From assembly GCA_025362395.1 (NCBI GenBank), contig JANYGK010000005.1, forward strand, positions 1 to 64,000: a stretch of DNA of 64,000 bases, written 5' to 3'. Source of the DNA: Bacteroidota bacterium. Its GTDB lineage: Bacteria > Bacteroidota > Bacteroidia > B-17B0 > Aurantibacillaceae. The notes under the pieces are model-generated. The model saw only the letters and a program-made list of their open reading frames with translations. It made no database searches and had not been told where the DNA came from. Within the stretch, counting starts at the first letter, position 1; each line of letters begins with the position of its first letter. The position numbers and the translations under genes were made by a program. This document shows positions 18,267 to 27,419 of the stretch, piece after piece.

Positions 18267-18452
18267 ATGGATACTTTAAATAAAATAAACTTATGTAATC
18301 CTTGCTGCCTAAGAGAAAACATAAGACCTTTGTCAATTAATATTACCGGATTAATGAATTTTGCGATCAGAAAATATCGTAAAACAAAAAAACGAATTCC
18401 TTCGTTTATTTTAAGAGATAATCCTAAGAATTATAATATTAGGGAATTCTAA
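18267..18452 (+). CDS. Small basic hypothetical protein
   Basis: 61 residues, rich in Lys/Arg/Asn, with a Cys-Cys pair near the N-terminus ('NLCNPCCLRE'). Support comes from context: an AAAAAAGGA stretch 3 nt before the ATG and the element CCGGCATTTAATTATAG at 18230-18246, which resembles the upstream motif of several other small genes here. It ends 7 nt before the stop of the convergent cyanophycinase. Could still be spurious. Confidence 0.45.
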   Translation: MDTLNKINLCNPCCLRENIRPLSINITGLMNFAIRKYRKTKKRIPSFILRDNPKNYNIREF

Positions 18453-18458
18453 AATAAT

Positions 18459-19439
18459 TTATGAATTTAATTTATCTAATAATTTATTTGATTTAATAAA
18501 TTCTGATTTAATTCTTATACTATTTTTAGCTCTTTTTTCCTTTAACACCCTGATCTCCGCGGTTTCTTCTTTTGCAATATCTCTTTTATCGGCAATAAAT
18601 TTACGTTCTTCAAGCATATAGCCGTTGCCTTCGCATAAAATATGAACCTTAAGATTTTCTATGCATATTGGTTCATCATCATCGGCATACGCTATATTTG
18701 TATGGTCTACATTTCTACCGTCTATAATAATTACCATTCCCGATCCTATACAATATGCTTCTCTTCCTTTTTTTATAATAAGCGCCGTATTTTCGCTTAA
18801 GCCAAAGCCGACACAAGTGGGGTTCATCACAATAGCTTGTGCCAACCTGCCAAACCTACCCCTGCTTGTAAAATGGGTATCAATAATACAACCGTTTAAA
18901 AGCCCGAGGCCTGAACTTATTTTTACATTTTCCTTTAAAAGCGTTTCATGCGTTTCTGCTTCATACATCATTAATACCGGTGCAGCCATTGCCCCGGCAC
19001 TTGTTCCCGCCACTATAAAATTAGGGTCATTATAATATTTTTCTTTTACAGCCTCTAAAATATCCGTATTGCCTAAAATGGTTGAAAGACGAAACTGATC
19101 GCCCCCACTAAATAATACGGCATGCGCTTCCTTAATGCGTTTTATAAAAATGGGGTTTTGCGAATCGGGGTGGTTACCGATACTGATGAACCCCACTTTT
19201 TTAAACCCTATGTGATTAAATGCTTTTTTATACATTTTATTTATCTCTATAGGAATCGAGGAAGCTGTGGTAATGATTTCGATTCCGCCTTTTTGTTTGG
19301 CGCTCGGAATTAATTGGTTTAAAATTTCCAATCTTTTAATTTGTCTCGAGGTTACACTTTTAATAGTTGTCATCTCATCGCCCTTATCTTCAGCTCCGCC
19401 AATAACAATTAATTTTCCTTTTGGGATCTTTGAAATCAT
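18459..19439 (-). CDS. cphB: Cyanophycinase (peptidase S51)
   Basis: 326 residues. The N-terminus 'GKLIVIGGAEDKGDE', the 'LFSGGDQFRL' loop and the nucleophile elbow 'VAGTSAGAMAAP' (Ser147) are those of S51 cyanophycinases, which cut the beta-Asp-Arg polymer cyanophycin to dipeptides. 'IDTHFTSRGRFGRL' holds the conserved His and Arg residues. The C-terminal 40 residues are a charged helical tail. In many Bacteroidota it sits beside cyanophycin synthetase or an isoaspartyl dipeptidase; neither is nearby, so substrate is unproven. Confidence 0.92.
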   Translation of the reverse strand: MISKIPKGKLIVIGGAEDKGDEMTTIKSVTSRQIKRLEILNQLIPSAKQKGGIEIITTASSIPIEINKMYKKAFNHIGFKKVGFISIGNHPDSQNPIFIKRIKEAHAVLFSGGDQFRLSTILGNTDILEAVKEKYYNDPNFIVAGTSAGAMAAPVLMMYEAETHETLLKENVKISSGLGLLNGCIIDTHFTSRGRFGRLAQAIVMNPTCVGFGLSENTALIIKKGREAYCIGSGMVIIIDGRNVDHTNIAYADDDEPICIENLKVHILCEGNGYMLEERKFIADKRDIAKEETAEIRVLKEKRAKNSIRIKSEFIKSNKLLDKLNS

Positions 19440-19544
19440 AGATGTATTTTAAGAGTTTATGCAAAGGTGCTAAAATAAACTAATGTATTAAATTTACTTT
19501 TCCACCTTTAGTATGAGAAATGCATAACGAAGGAATAAAAATAA

Positions 19545-19697
19545 TTATTCTGTTTCTAAAATTGCATTTATCAAATCCATTTGAGCTTGAAAGGGATTCC
19601 TGATCTCAAATTCAAATAATTGCATCAATTCTGATTTCTCAAAATCCCCGGTCGAACTTATTTCCTCTTCTTTATGATTTGTCGTATTTATTTCCAT
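19545..19697 (-). CDS. Small acidic hypothetical protein (50 residues)
   Basis: An intact frame from ATG 19697 to TAA 19545 reads 'MEINTTNHKEEEISSTGDFE' and then an amphipathic helix ('KSELMQLFEFEIRNPFQAQM'). Composition looks like a real small cytosolic protein. It lies in the 486-nt gap between cyanophycinase and the YihY gene, where nothing else is coding. No family recognised. Confidence 0.5.
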   Translation of the reverse strand: MEINTTNHKEEEISSTGDFEKSELMQLFEFEIRNPFQAQMDLINAILETE

Positions 19698-19925
19698 AAC
19701 ACTTTATTAAAACATTTTTGAAATACAATTTATATACCTGCCTATTTAAAATTACTATTCATAATTATCACCCTCTAACATACCTTACTATCATATTTAT
19801 ACTGTATTGGCATCAGGTGCGTAGATTATATTCTACATTATATTTTGTAAAAGCCTTTATTTATTTAGGTTCATTAATTTTAAGGCCTCAATACACCTAG
19901 TACCTTTTTTGATAATGAACGGTAT

Positions 19926-20888
19926 ATGAAAAAAATAACTTTACATTTAAAAGACCTTTGGAGCATTACTAAAAAAACAACTGTGGCTTGGAATACAGCG
20001 GATCCTTTCAGGCAGAGCGCTGTTATTGCATACTATGCTATTTTTTCGATACCCGCTTTATTGGTTATTATTATAACACTGGCAGGGTTTGCTTTTGGCA
20101 AGGAAGCTGTACAAGGCCAAATATCAATGCAAATAGGCACAGCCATTGGTGCGGATGCAGCTAAGCAGGTTGAACAAATGATCACGAATGCAAGTACTCA
20201 AAAAAATTCAATATGGGCCACCATTATCAGTGTTATTACACTTATTTTAGGATCAACCGGGGTGTTTGCACAATTACAGGTTTCACTAAATCAAATTTGG
20301 GAAGTAAAAGTAATTGCTAAAAAAAAATGGCTTAAAACCATCCGGGACCGTTTATTTTCATTCGGATTAATTCTTTCCATAGGGTTTTTATTGTTAATTT
20401 CTTTATTACTAACTGCGGGTTTATCTGTTTTTAGTGAATGGATAAAAACACACTTGCCTCATTTTATGCTGTTTGTTTTTATGCTTATTAATTTCTTTAT
20501 ATCGTTTGGTGTCATCACTGTTCTATTTGCTTTGATGTTTAAAATTTTACCGGATGCACGCATTCACTGGCGAGATGTGTGGATTGGTTCCATTGCAACC
20601 GGGCTTTTATTTGTACTTGGTAAATTTGGCTTGGGATTTTATTTCGGTAAAGCAAACCCTGCCTCTACTTACGGCGCTGCAGGGTCCATTGTATTAATCA
20701 TGCTATGGGTATCGTATTCTTGTATGATCGTATTTTATGGTGCAGAATTCACAAAACAATTTGCTGTTCATTTTGGCAGAAAAATAGAGCCGACAAAAGA
20801 CGCGGAAATTATAAAATTACCGGAAGACAAAGAGCTAATCGCTGAAAAGAAAGAAGCGGTATCAAAAGAAGAAAACAAGAAGGGATGA
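19926..20888 (+). CDS. YihY/virulence factor BrkB family membrane protein
   Basis: 320 residues. About six membrane helices are visible: 'AVIAYYAIFSIPALLVIIITLAGF', 'WATIISVITLILGSTGVFAQLQ' (with the family motif 'GSTGVFAQLQ..LNQIW'), 'LILSIGFLLLISLLLTAGL', 'LFVFMLINFFISFGVITVLF', 'IGSIATGLLFVLGKFGLGFYFG' and 'GSIVLIMLWVSYSCMIVFYGAEFT'. Charged cytosolic tail of 40 residues. Formerly mis-called RNase BN; true function unknown. Monocistronic. Confidence 0.93.
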   Translation: MKKITLHLKDLWSITKKTTVAWNTADPFRQSAVIAYYAIFSIPALLVIIITLAGFAFGKEAVQGQISMQIGTAIGADAAKQVEQMITNASTQKNSIWATIISVITLILGSTGVFAQLQVSLNQIWEVKVIAKKKWLKTIRDRLFSFGLILSIGFLLLISLLLTAGLSVFSEWIKTHLPHFMLFVFMLINFFISFGVITVLFALMFKILPDARIHWRDVWIGSIATGLLFVLGKFGLGFYFGKANPASTYGAAGSIVLIMLWVSYSCMIVFYGAEFTKQFAVHFGRKIEPTKDAEIIKLPEDKELIAEKKEAVSKEENKKG

Positions 20889-21113
20889 TAAATGTGTGAA
20901 AATACATTCCTTTTATTTTAATTACATTAATTTTAATAAAGCTCTTAGTTAGCTCAGGAATTTCGCAACGTGTTATACAGGGATTTAATTTTACTTGGAT
21001 TTAAAACAAATGATAGTGATACATTATAAAACGTTACTAAAATTTTTGAAATAAGGCCTAAAACAAATATGTTCTCTTTGGTTAAATTAAAGCGATAAGC
21101 GTATTAAAGGGTA

Positions 21114-21374
21114 TTAACCCATAAATTTACGAAGCTCCGTTTCAATACGTTTACAGCTTAAAAGCATTGGTTTATTATTTACAAATACATTTATAACAAA
21201 ATTATTTATAACATAACTTCCTTCAATATCACCTAAAGGTGTAGAAATATTAAAAGAACCGCTATTAACATCGCCTGAAAATTTACCGTTTGCATTGGTT
21301 ATACCTTCTTTTGCCTGCTGTACAATACTTTCAGGATCACTTGAAAATTCAATAGAAAAATTACATTTAGCCAT
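21114..21374 (-). CDS. Small conserved-looking hypothetical protein
   Basis: 86 residues, no signal or membrane segment, predicted mostly beta: 'CNFSIEFSSDPESIVQQAKEGI', then alternating hydrophobic strands 'GSFNISTPLGDIEGSYVINNFVINVFV' and a C-terminal helix. The layout resembles polyhydroxyalkanoate-granule-region proteins (PF09650), but the match is weak and offered only as a possibility. A GGCAT motif (minus strand, 21532-21536) lies 158 nt upstream. Confidence 0.7.
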   Translation of the reverse strand: MAKCNFSIEFSSDPESIVQQAKEGITNANGKFSGDVNSGSFNISTPLGDIEGSYVINNFVINVFVNNKPMLLSCKRIETELRKFMG

Positions 21375-21701
21375 AACCGATTTACTTGGAGTTTATGCTT
21401 TCATGGCTACTATTGTGTGATACAAAGAAGAGAAGGAGGTCAAAAACATTTCCTTTAAAAAGGACTTTAAAAAGTTGGGATGGTTTCATGGATACAGTCA
21501 TGTTTAAATGCAATCTAATGAATACAATTTTATGCCATACTAATTTTTATAGGTAATTCAATGGGGATAATTATCGGCACATCCTTTAATAAGCCTTCTG
21601 TTTTATCACAATTACAAGCCCTGTCATCACTTGTTATAAACCGGCCAAAGGGAATTGAATTTGCATAAGATTTATTATTGAATTTCAAAAACTTACCTTT
21701 T
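21375..21701. other. Divergent intergenic region
   Basis: 327 nt between two divergent genes. A 35-codon frame at 21561-21668 (+) exists but has no supporting feature. A GGCAC-type element (about 21575-21579) on the plus strand and a GGCAT element on the minus strand are the only signals seen. Confidence 0.4.
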
Positions 21702-23303
21702 ATGAAATATATTAATACAAATAATGTACAAGTGTTTACCGCGGGAACTCATCTTCCTTATTGGGTAGCATCAACCGAACCTATTGCTTACACTAAATTA
21801 TCCGAAAACAAAAAAACAGACGTAGTAATTGTAGGCGGGGGGATTTCGGGAGTAACCATTGCTTATTGTTTATCTAAATCAGGTAAAAAAGTTATATTGG
21901 TAGAAGACGGTTATATAGGCAGCGGCGAAACAGGTAGAACAACCGCACATTTAGTTTCTGCTTTAGATGACCGTTACTATGACTTAGAAGCAAAATTTGG
22001 AGAAGCAAATGCAAAATTGATTGCGGAAAGCCATATAGCTGCTATTGATTTTATTGAAAGAACCGTTACTGCAGAAAATATTGATTGCGACTTTGAACGC
22101 GTAAAAGGATATTTATTTTTACATCCTACCGATAAACCGGATTCTTTGGATAAAGAATTTGAAGCGGCAAAGAAAGCAGGAATAGATTTAGAATTTACAA
22201 CTATCGCGTTAGGTGATAATAATCACAAAGCGTTACAGTTTAATAACCAAGGGCAATTTCATCCTTTAAAATATATTAAAACTTTATGTGAGCTTATTGT
22301 AAAGAATGGCGGTGAAATTTATACAAATACCCACGCCAAAGAAATTGACTACACAGGCATTACCACTAATGAAGGTTTTAATGTAAGCGCTCAAAGCATT
22401 GTAATAGCCACAAACAGCCCGGTAAATAATAAATACATGATGCACCTGAGGCAATATGCATACCGTACCTATGTGATAGGCTCTAAAATCCCGAAAGGAT
22501 CTTTACCAACCGCACTGTGGTGGGATACAGGTAATTTTGAAGCCAATTCAGAGATTGCCCCTTACCATTATATACGCATCCAAAAATTTGACGATGAACA
22601 CGATCTTTTAATTATAGGAGGCGAAGATCATCCTACGGGTTTAGCAGATGCAGAGCATATTTTGGAAGAGGACCGTTATACTTTATTAGAGAAATGGGGT
22701 AAGGAACATTTTCCTCAAATGGAAAAAATTAATTATAAATGGTCAGGACAGGTAATGGAACCTATGGATTCATTGGCATATATAGGCCACAACCCTTTAG
22801 ATAAAGACAACGTGTACATTGTAACCGGCGATTCCGGTAACGGAATGACACATGGAACTATCGCCGGTATATTGATCACAGACCTGATCAATGATAAAAA
22901 AAATAATTGGCGGGAGGTATATAGCCCGGCGCGTTTTAAATTATTTAAGGCCGGAAAAACATTTTTTAAAGAATTTGTAGGTGGTTTTGTGAGCTACCTT
23001 AAAACTAAACCAAAACACCTGGACAATACAGGCTTAAAAGATATTAAGCAAAAAGAAGGAAAAATAATTGAATTTGACGGTGAGAAATTAGGCGCTTACA
23101 GAGATGAAAATGATGATGTGCATTTTGTAGAAGTAGAATGCACGCATTTGGGATGTATCATAAAGTGGAACAATGATGAAAAAAGTTGGGATTGCCCTTG
23201 CCACGGAAGCCGATTTACACATCAGGGTGAGGTGCTGAATGGCCCTGCTAATAAGCCATTAAGACATTATTCGCAACACAAGGATTTTTTAACTAATATT
23301 TAA
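21702..23303 (+). CDS. FAD-dependent oxidoreductase (DAO fold) with C-terminal Rieske [2Fe-2S] domain
   Basis: 533 residues from the ATG at 21702; a TTG at 21678 would add eight. The N-terminal 'DVVIVGGGISGVTIAYCLSKSG' binds FAD, and 'GRTTAHLVSALDDRYYDLEAKFG' and 'YIVTGDSGNGMTHGTIAG' are typical of the YhfW-like FAD/Rieske family. The C-terminal Rieske ligands are C480/H482 in 'CTHLGC' and C498/H501 in 'CPCHGSRF'; C485 and C500 may pair. No export signal is apparent, although the Rieske disulfide cysteines are present. Substrate unknown. First gene of a same-strand run with DUF3606, topoisomerase IB and Ku. Confidence 0.93.
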   Translation: MKYINTNNVQVFTAGTHLPYWVASTEPIAYTKLSENKKTDVVIVGGGISGVTIAYCLSKSGKKVILVEDGYIGSGETGRTTAHLVSALDDRYYDLEAKFGEANAKLIAESHIAAIDFIERTVTAENIDCDFERVKGYLFLHPTDKPDSLDKEFEAAKKAGIDLEFTTIALGDNNHKALQFNNQGQFHPLKYIKTLCELIVKNGGEIYTNTHAKEIDYTGITTNEGFNVSAQSIVIATNSPVNNKYMMHLRQYAYRTYVIGSKIPKGSLPTALWWDTGNFEANSEIAPYHYIRIQKFDDEHDLLIIGGEDHPTGLADAEHILEEDRYTLLEKWGKEHFPQMEKINYKWSGQVMEPMDSLAYIGHNPLDKDNVYIVTGDSGNGMTHGTIAGILITDLINDKKNNWREVYSPARFKLFKAGKTFFKEFVGGFVSYLKTKPKHLDNTGLKDIKQKEGKIIEFDGEKLGAYRDENDDVHFVEVECTHLGCIIKWNNDEKSWDCPCHGSRFTHQGEVLNGPANKPLRHYSQHKDFLTNI

Positions 23304-23313
23304 TACTTAAAGC

Positions 23314-23526
23314 ATGAAGCCAAAAGATACATTGATTCACCCGGAGGACAGTAGTAATTTACTTTACTGGACAAAAAAATGGGGCGTAACCATTCGCCAG
23401 TTAAATGATGCCATTCTTTATACGGGAAGTGTAAGCCCGGCACGTATCAAAGAATATCTTAAAAAAGATACTTGGTATTATTCGCCTGTTACGGGGTTAT
23501 TTAAAATTTTTGGAATTAAGGTTTAA
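23314..23526 (+). CDS. DUF3606 family small protein
   Basis: 70 residues beginning 10 nt after the FAD/Rieske gene. The pattern 'INP..SSNLLYWTKKWGVTIRQLNDAI' followed by 'VSPARIKEYL' matches DUF3606, where a YW..K.GV...L..AI helix-turn-helix-like core is conserved. The 17 extra C-terminal residues are aromatic. Function unknown; DNA binding is a guess from fold and neighbours. Confidence 0.8.
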   Translation: MKPKDTLIHPEDSSNLLYWTKKWGVTIRQLNDAILYTGSVSPARIKEYLKKDTWYYSPVTGLFKIFGIKV

Positions 23527-23541
23527 TATATATAAAAGTTT

Positions 23542-24645
23542 ATGTTGAATTTTACAGAGGAAATTACGCTTTCCAATAAAAAAATAAAAACTATTTTACA
23601 CGATCCCGAGAAGAGTGCGGCTGCCATAAACCTTGTGCATGTTCACGATAATCAACCCGGTATTAACCGTATAAAAAAAGGAAAGAAATTTATTTATGTG
23701 AGAGGAAAGAAAACAATTGAAGACGAGGCTTCTTTAATGCGAATAAAAAAACTTGTACTTCCGCCCGCATGGCAAAATGTATGGATCTGTACGGAGGAAA
23801 ACGGACATCTACAAGCTACAGGCATAGATCTTAAAAAAAGGAAACAATACAAGTACCATACACTTTGGAATTCATTAAGAAATCATACAAAATTCTACAG
23901 GCTGTATGAATTCGGGAATTCTATCCCTACCATCAGGCAGCAACTGGAAAAAGACCTTTCTAAACAGGGACTGCCTCTCGAAAAAGTGTTAGCCGCTGTT
24001 GTATGCCTTATGGAAAGCACAAGTATACGTGTAGGCAATAACATGTATGAAAAATTATATGGTTCATTCGGCCTGACAACTTTAAAAGATAAGCATGTCA
24101 AGATAACCGGAACTCATATTCAATTTATTTTTAAAGGAAAAAAAGGCGTTTCGCATAATATCAATCTCAGCAGTAAACGCCTGGCAAATATAGTAAAGCA
24201 GTGTAGGGACATTCCCGGAAAAGAATTGTTTCAATATTATGATGAGGCGGGTAATCATAAATGTATTGATTCAGGAATGGTGAACCGATACTTAAAAACA
24301 ATAAGCGGTGAAGATTTTACAGCAAAAGATTTCAGAACCTGGGCAGGCTCCGTACATGCCTTATTAGCATTTAAAGAAATAGGAAAGTGCGATACCGTAA
24401 CAGGGACTAAAAAAAATATAGTAGCTGCAATCGACCTTGTAGCAAAACATTTAGGAAATACGCGAACAGTTTGCAAAAAATACTACGTTCATCCGTCAAT
24501 TATTGACCTGTATGAAAAGCAAAATTTACATGCGTATTTATTGGAGATGGATAAGCCCCAAGCGGCAAAAGAAAAATCAGGTTTAACATCGGAAGAAAAA
24601 CTGCTGATGAAAATTTTGGAAAAAGAAGGTTTAACATTAAAATAA
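23542..24645 (+). CDS. DNA topoisomerase IB (poxvirus type)
   Basis: 367 residues. The N-terminal DNA-binding part carries '[16 protein letters not shown]' and '[13 protein letters not shown]', and the catalytic domain has '[24 protein letters not shown]' (Arg163), 'DFRTWAGSV' (Arg265) and '[13 protein letters not shown]', in which Tyr315 should be the nucleophile. It relaxes supercoils by transient 3'-phosphotyrosyl nicking. Five nt separate it from Ku, suggesting coupled expression with end joining. Full-length for bacterial TopIB. Confidence 0.95.
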   Translation: MLNFTEEITLSNKKIKTILHDPEKSAAAINLVHVHDNQPGINRIKKGKKFIYVRGKKTIEDEASLMRIKKLVLPPAWQNVWICTEENGHLQATGIDLKKRKQYKYHTLWNSLRNHTKFYRLYEFGNSIPTIRQQLEKDLSKQGLPLEKVLAAVVCLMESTSIRVGNNMYEKLYGSFGLTTLKDKHVKITGTHIQFIFKGKKGVSHNINLSSKRLANIVKQCRDIPGKELFQYYDEAGNHKCIDSGMVNRYLKTISGEDFTAKDFRTWAGSVHALLAFKEIGKCDTVTGTKKNIVAAIDLVAKHLGNTRTVCKKYYVHPSIIDLYEKQNLHAYLLEMDKPQAAKEKSGLTSEEKLLMKILEKEGLTLK

Positions 24646-24650
24646 TAAAT

Positions 24651-25439
24651 ATGAGATCAATATGGACAGGCGCAATAGGCTTTGGTTTAGTAAACATTCC
24701 CATTAAAATGTACAGCGCTACAGAAACAAGTACACTTGATCTTGACATGCTTGATAAAAAAGATCATTCAAATATTCACTTTATGCGTGTAAACGAAAAA
24801 ACCGGCAAAGAAGTAAAGTGGGAAAATATTGTGAAAGGATATAAGCTTCCCAATGATAAATATGTGGTTTTAACTGATAAAGATTTTGAAAGCGCAAGCG
24901 CCAAAAAAACAAGAAGCATTGACATTACCAACTTTGTAAAAGAAGAGGAGATTGAAAGTATGTATTATGAAACACCATATTATTTAGAGCCTGATAAATC
25001 AGGAGTGAGGGCTTACGCCTTATTGCGTGAAGCATTAATGAAAACAGGCAAAGTTGGCATAGCTACATTTGTAATGCGTAATAAAGAAACACTGGCTGTT
25101 TTAAGGGCTAACGAAAAAGTAATTGTTTTAAACCGTATCAGGTTTGAAGAAGAGATCAGGAATCCCGAAGAATTAGCGTTACCTCCAAAAACGGCAGTGA
25201 AAGCGGCTGAATTAAAAATGGCAGTAACATTAATAAATCAGCTCAGCGAAAAGTTTGACATCAAAAAATATAAAGACACGTATACTTCCGATCTTTTAAA
25301 AGTGATAAAAGCAAAAGCAAAAGGTATAAAAACAAAAGAGCCGAATTTAAAAGTTGTACACAGCAAATCAAAAGATATTATGGCACAGTTAAAAGAAAGT
25401 CTGACCGGCACACTTACCAAACATAAAAAGGCGTCGTAA
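24651..25439 (+). CDS. ku: Ku protein for non-homologous end joining
   Basis: 262 residues with the bacterial Ku core: '[24 protein letters not shown]' at the N-terminus, '[21 protein letters not shown]', '[20 protein letters not shown]' and '[29 protein letters not shown]'. The homodimer threads onto DNA ends and recruits LigD; the lysine-rich C-terminal tail (about 225-262) is the usual LigD/DNA-contacting extension. No ligD is in the window. Linked to topoisomerase IB. Confidence 0.96.
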   Translation: MRSIWTGAIGFGLVNIPIKMYSATETSTLDLDMLDKKDHSNIHFMRVNEKTGKEVKWENIVKGYKLPNDKYVVLTDKDFESASAKKTRSIDITNFVKEEEIESMYYETPYYLEPDKSGVRAYALLREALMKTGKVGIATFVMRNKETLAVLRANEKVIVLNRIRFEEEIRNPEELALPPKTAVKAAELKMAVTLINQLSEKFDIKKYKDTYTSDLLKVIKAKAKGIKTKEPNLKVVHSKSKDIMAQLKESLTGTLTKHKKAS

Positions 25440-25498
25440 CCGGCCGGCATAAAATTTACTGCATTCAATATAACTTAACCATTACTAAAATAAACAAC

Positions 25499-26077
25499 AT
25501 GACACTTAAAACCACTTTAAACACAGCCCTTTTATGCTTTGGGATTACCTTAGCAACCACTTCTTGCTCAAACAATGAAACTAAAGATTCTAAAGAAGAA
25601 GCTGAAGAAATGAACGAAAGCAAGTTTGATAATGACGGAGAAAAATCTGCCGACAAATTAGTTCACGCGTATTCCGCTAATCTATTTGAAATTAAAGCGG
25701 CCGAAAACGCTTCCGCGCATGCTACTACTCCTGAAGTAAAAAAACTAAGTATGATGTTAGTAGAAGCTCATACAAAAATGAATGCTGATGTTAAAATGCT
25801 TGCAGACAAAAAACAAATTTCTTTACCTACAGACCTTACCGAAGAGCAAAGAAAAGATATTGAAAAGCTGGCGGAAAAAACAGGCCTCGACTACGATAAA
25901 GCATTTACGGATAAAATGAAAAACAAACACGAAGACGCTTTAAATTTTTACGAAAAAACCGCTGAAAAATGCGATGATGCTGATATTAAAAATTGGGCTT
26001 CCACCACAGTTCCCGAAGTACGGTCGCATTTAGATATGGTATTGGTTACTGAAAACGCTTTGAAGGATAAAAAATAA
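25499..26077 (+). CDS. DUF4142 lipoprotein
   Basis: 192 residues. Lipobox 'ATTSCSNN' near residue 23, an acidic linker, then a DUF4142 four-helix ferritin-like bundle (about 50-190; 'DKLVHAYSANLFEIKAAENA', 'MLVEAHTKMNADVKML', 'FYEKTAEKCDDADIKNWA'). Proteins of this family are envelope-located and often stress-linked, without known activity. A GGCAT element sits at 25446-25450, 49 nt before the start. Confidence 0.9.
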   Translation: MTLKTTLNTALLCFGITLATTSCSNNETKDSKEEAEEMNESKFDNDGEKSADKLVHAYSANLFEIKAAENASAHATTPEVKKLSMMLVEAHTKMNADVKMLADKKQISLPTDLTEEQRKDIEKLAEKTGLDYDKAFTDKMKNKHEDALNFYEKTAEKCDDADIKNWASTTVPEVRSHLDMVLVTENALKDKK

Positions 26078-26097
26078 ACCAACTGTTACACTACAAA

Positions 26098-26147
26098 TTA
26101 ATTAACGTAAAAAAAGGCTTATTAAAGCCTTTTTTTACGTTAATTAA
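26098..26147 (+). terminator. Long perfect hairpin terminator
   Basis: A 23-bp perfect stem with a 4-nt ATTA loop; the right arm contains seven T. It follows the DUF4142 stop by 20 nt and would also work in the other direction. Confidence 0.85.
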
Positions 26148-26306
26148 GAACGAGTGAGAAATAATTTCCACACTATTGCAATTTATGAATATGAATGTTA
26201 CGGTAAACATGCGCAAAAAAGCACATTAACCGTATTTTGTAAAGTTTTAGTATTTATCAATAAATGGCATATAATTTTATAATATGAATCAACTTCTTCT
26301 TAAACT

Positions 26307-27398
26307 ATGAAAACATCAGTAGCATTGCCATTTTATTTAAAATGTTCCCAAATTATAATGGGTACAGTAGCATTTTTTTATATTATGTATATAGGGCACG
26401 ATATTATTGTTCCCCTTATATTTTCTACTATATTAGCTATCCTGCTTAATCCTGTTGTTAATTTTTTGTCGCGGAAACTAAACAGGATTGTCTCCATTTT
26501 TATTGCCATTATTTTGGCCATGGTAATAGTTTCCGCCCTGTTTTATTTTATAGGCTCTCAACTTGCCATGTTCAGCGATTCTTTTCCCGTGCTGAAACAG
26601 AAATTCAGTGGATACTTCGCCGATACTATTTCATGGGTATCTGATACATTTAATATAAGCACCCCTAAAATAAAAGCATGGATCGCAAAAACAAAAGCTA
26701 AGGGACTGGACGGAGGTGGCGCTATGATCAGTGATACATTATTGTCTATTACGGGGGCCTTAATTGTATTGTTATTGGTACCTGTTTACATTTTTTTAAT
26801 TTTATTTTACAAACCTTTGTTACTTGACTTTATCGCGATGTGTTTTTCATCCTCAAAACATAGTACCGTTAAAGAAGTGTTGCAGGAAACAAGAAGATTG
26901 ATCCAAAGTTATTTGGTTGGTTTATTATTGGAAGCCGCTTTAGTTGCCACCTTAAATTCGGTAGGACTTTTATTTATAGGTGTAGAATATGCCATATTAC
27001 TAGGTGTTATAGGCGCTATCCTAAATATGATTCCTTACATAGGAGGAATTGTTGCTATTTCGTTACCTATGATTATGGCTTTAACCACGCAATCACTTAG
27101 TGCATCCTTTGCAGTTTTGATATTATATTGTGTTGTTCAAATTATCGATAATAATTTCTTTGTTCCTAAAATTGTAGCATCAAAAGTTAAGATCAATGCA
27201 CTCATATCAATTGTTGTTGTCTTAATAGGCGGAGCCCTATGGGGCGTAGGGGGCATGTTTTTATCCATTCCTCTTACAGCCATCATTAAAGTTATTTGCG
27301 ACCGTATAGAACCTCTACAGCCCTTAGGATTTTTATTGGGGGATACAATGCCGGAAATTGGGAAAAATATTTTAAGCTTTAGAAAACCAACAAAATAA
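26307..27398 (+). CDS. AI-2E/PerM family transporter (first copy)
   Basis: 363 residues with the family's layout: paired N-terminal helices ('MGTVAFFYIMYIGHDIIVPLIFSTILAILL'), a second helix pair, a soluble central region (about 95-140), then 'IGVEYAILLGVIGAILNMIPYIGGIV', which holds the P-x-I/L-G signature, and 'GGALWGVGGMFLSIPLTAIIKV' near the end. Members export small molecules or act as Na+/H+ antiporters; AI-2 export itself is not shown. GGCAT at 26266-26270 lies 37 nt upstream. Followed 21 nt later by the PqiA-like gene. Confidence 0.92.
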   Translation: MKTSVALPFYLKCSQIIMGTVAFFYIMYIGHDIIVPLIFSTILAILLNPVVNFLSRKLNRIVSIFIAIILAMVIVSALFYFIGSQLAMFSDSFPVLKQKFSGYFADTISWVSDTFNISTPKIKAWIAKTKAKGLDGGGAMISDTLLSITGALIVLLLVPVYIFLILFYKPLLLDFIAMCFSSSKHSTVKEVLQETRRLIQSYLVGLLLEAALVATLNSVGLLFIGVEYAILLGVIGAILNMIPYIGGIVAISLPMIMALTTQSLSASFAVLILYCVVQIIDNNFFVPKIVASKVKINALISIVVVLIGGALWGVGGMFLSIPLTAIIKVICDRIEPLQPLGFLLGDTMPEIGKNILSFRKPTK

Positions 27399-27419
27399 AA
27401 TTCACTTAAATAATGATGT

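Noticed and set aside
21561-21668. 35-codon plus-strand frame before the FAD/Rieske gene
   Set aside because: No leader signal, family resemblance or composition beyond chance.
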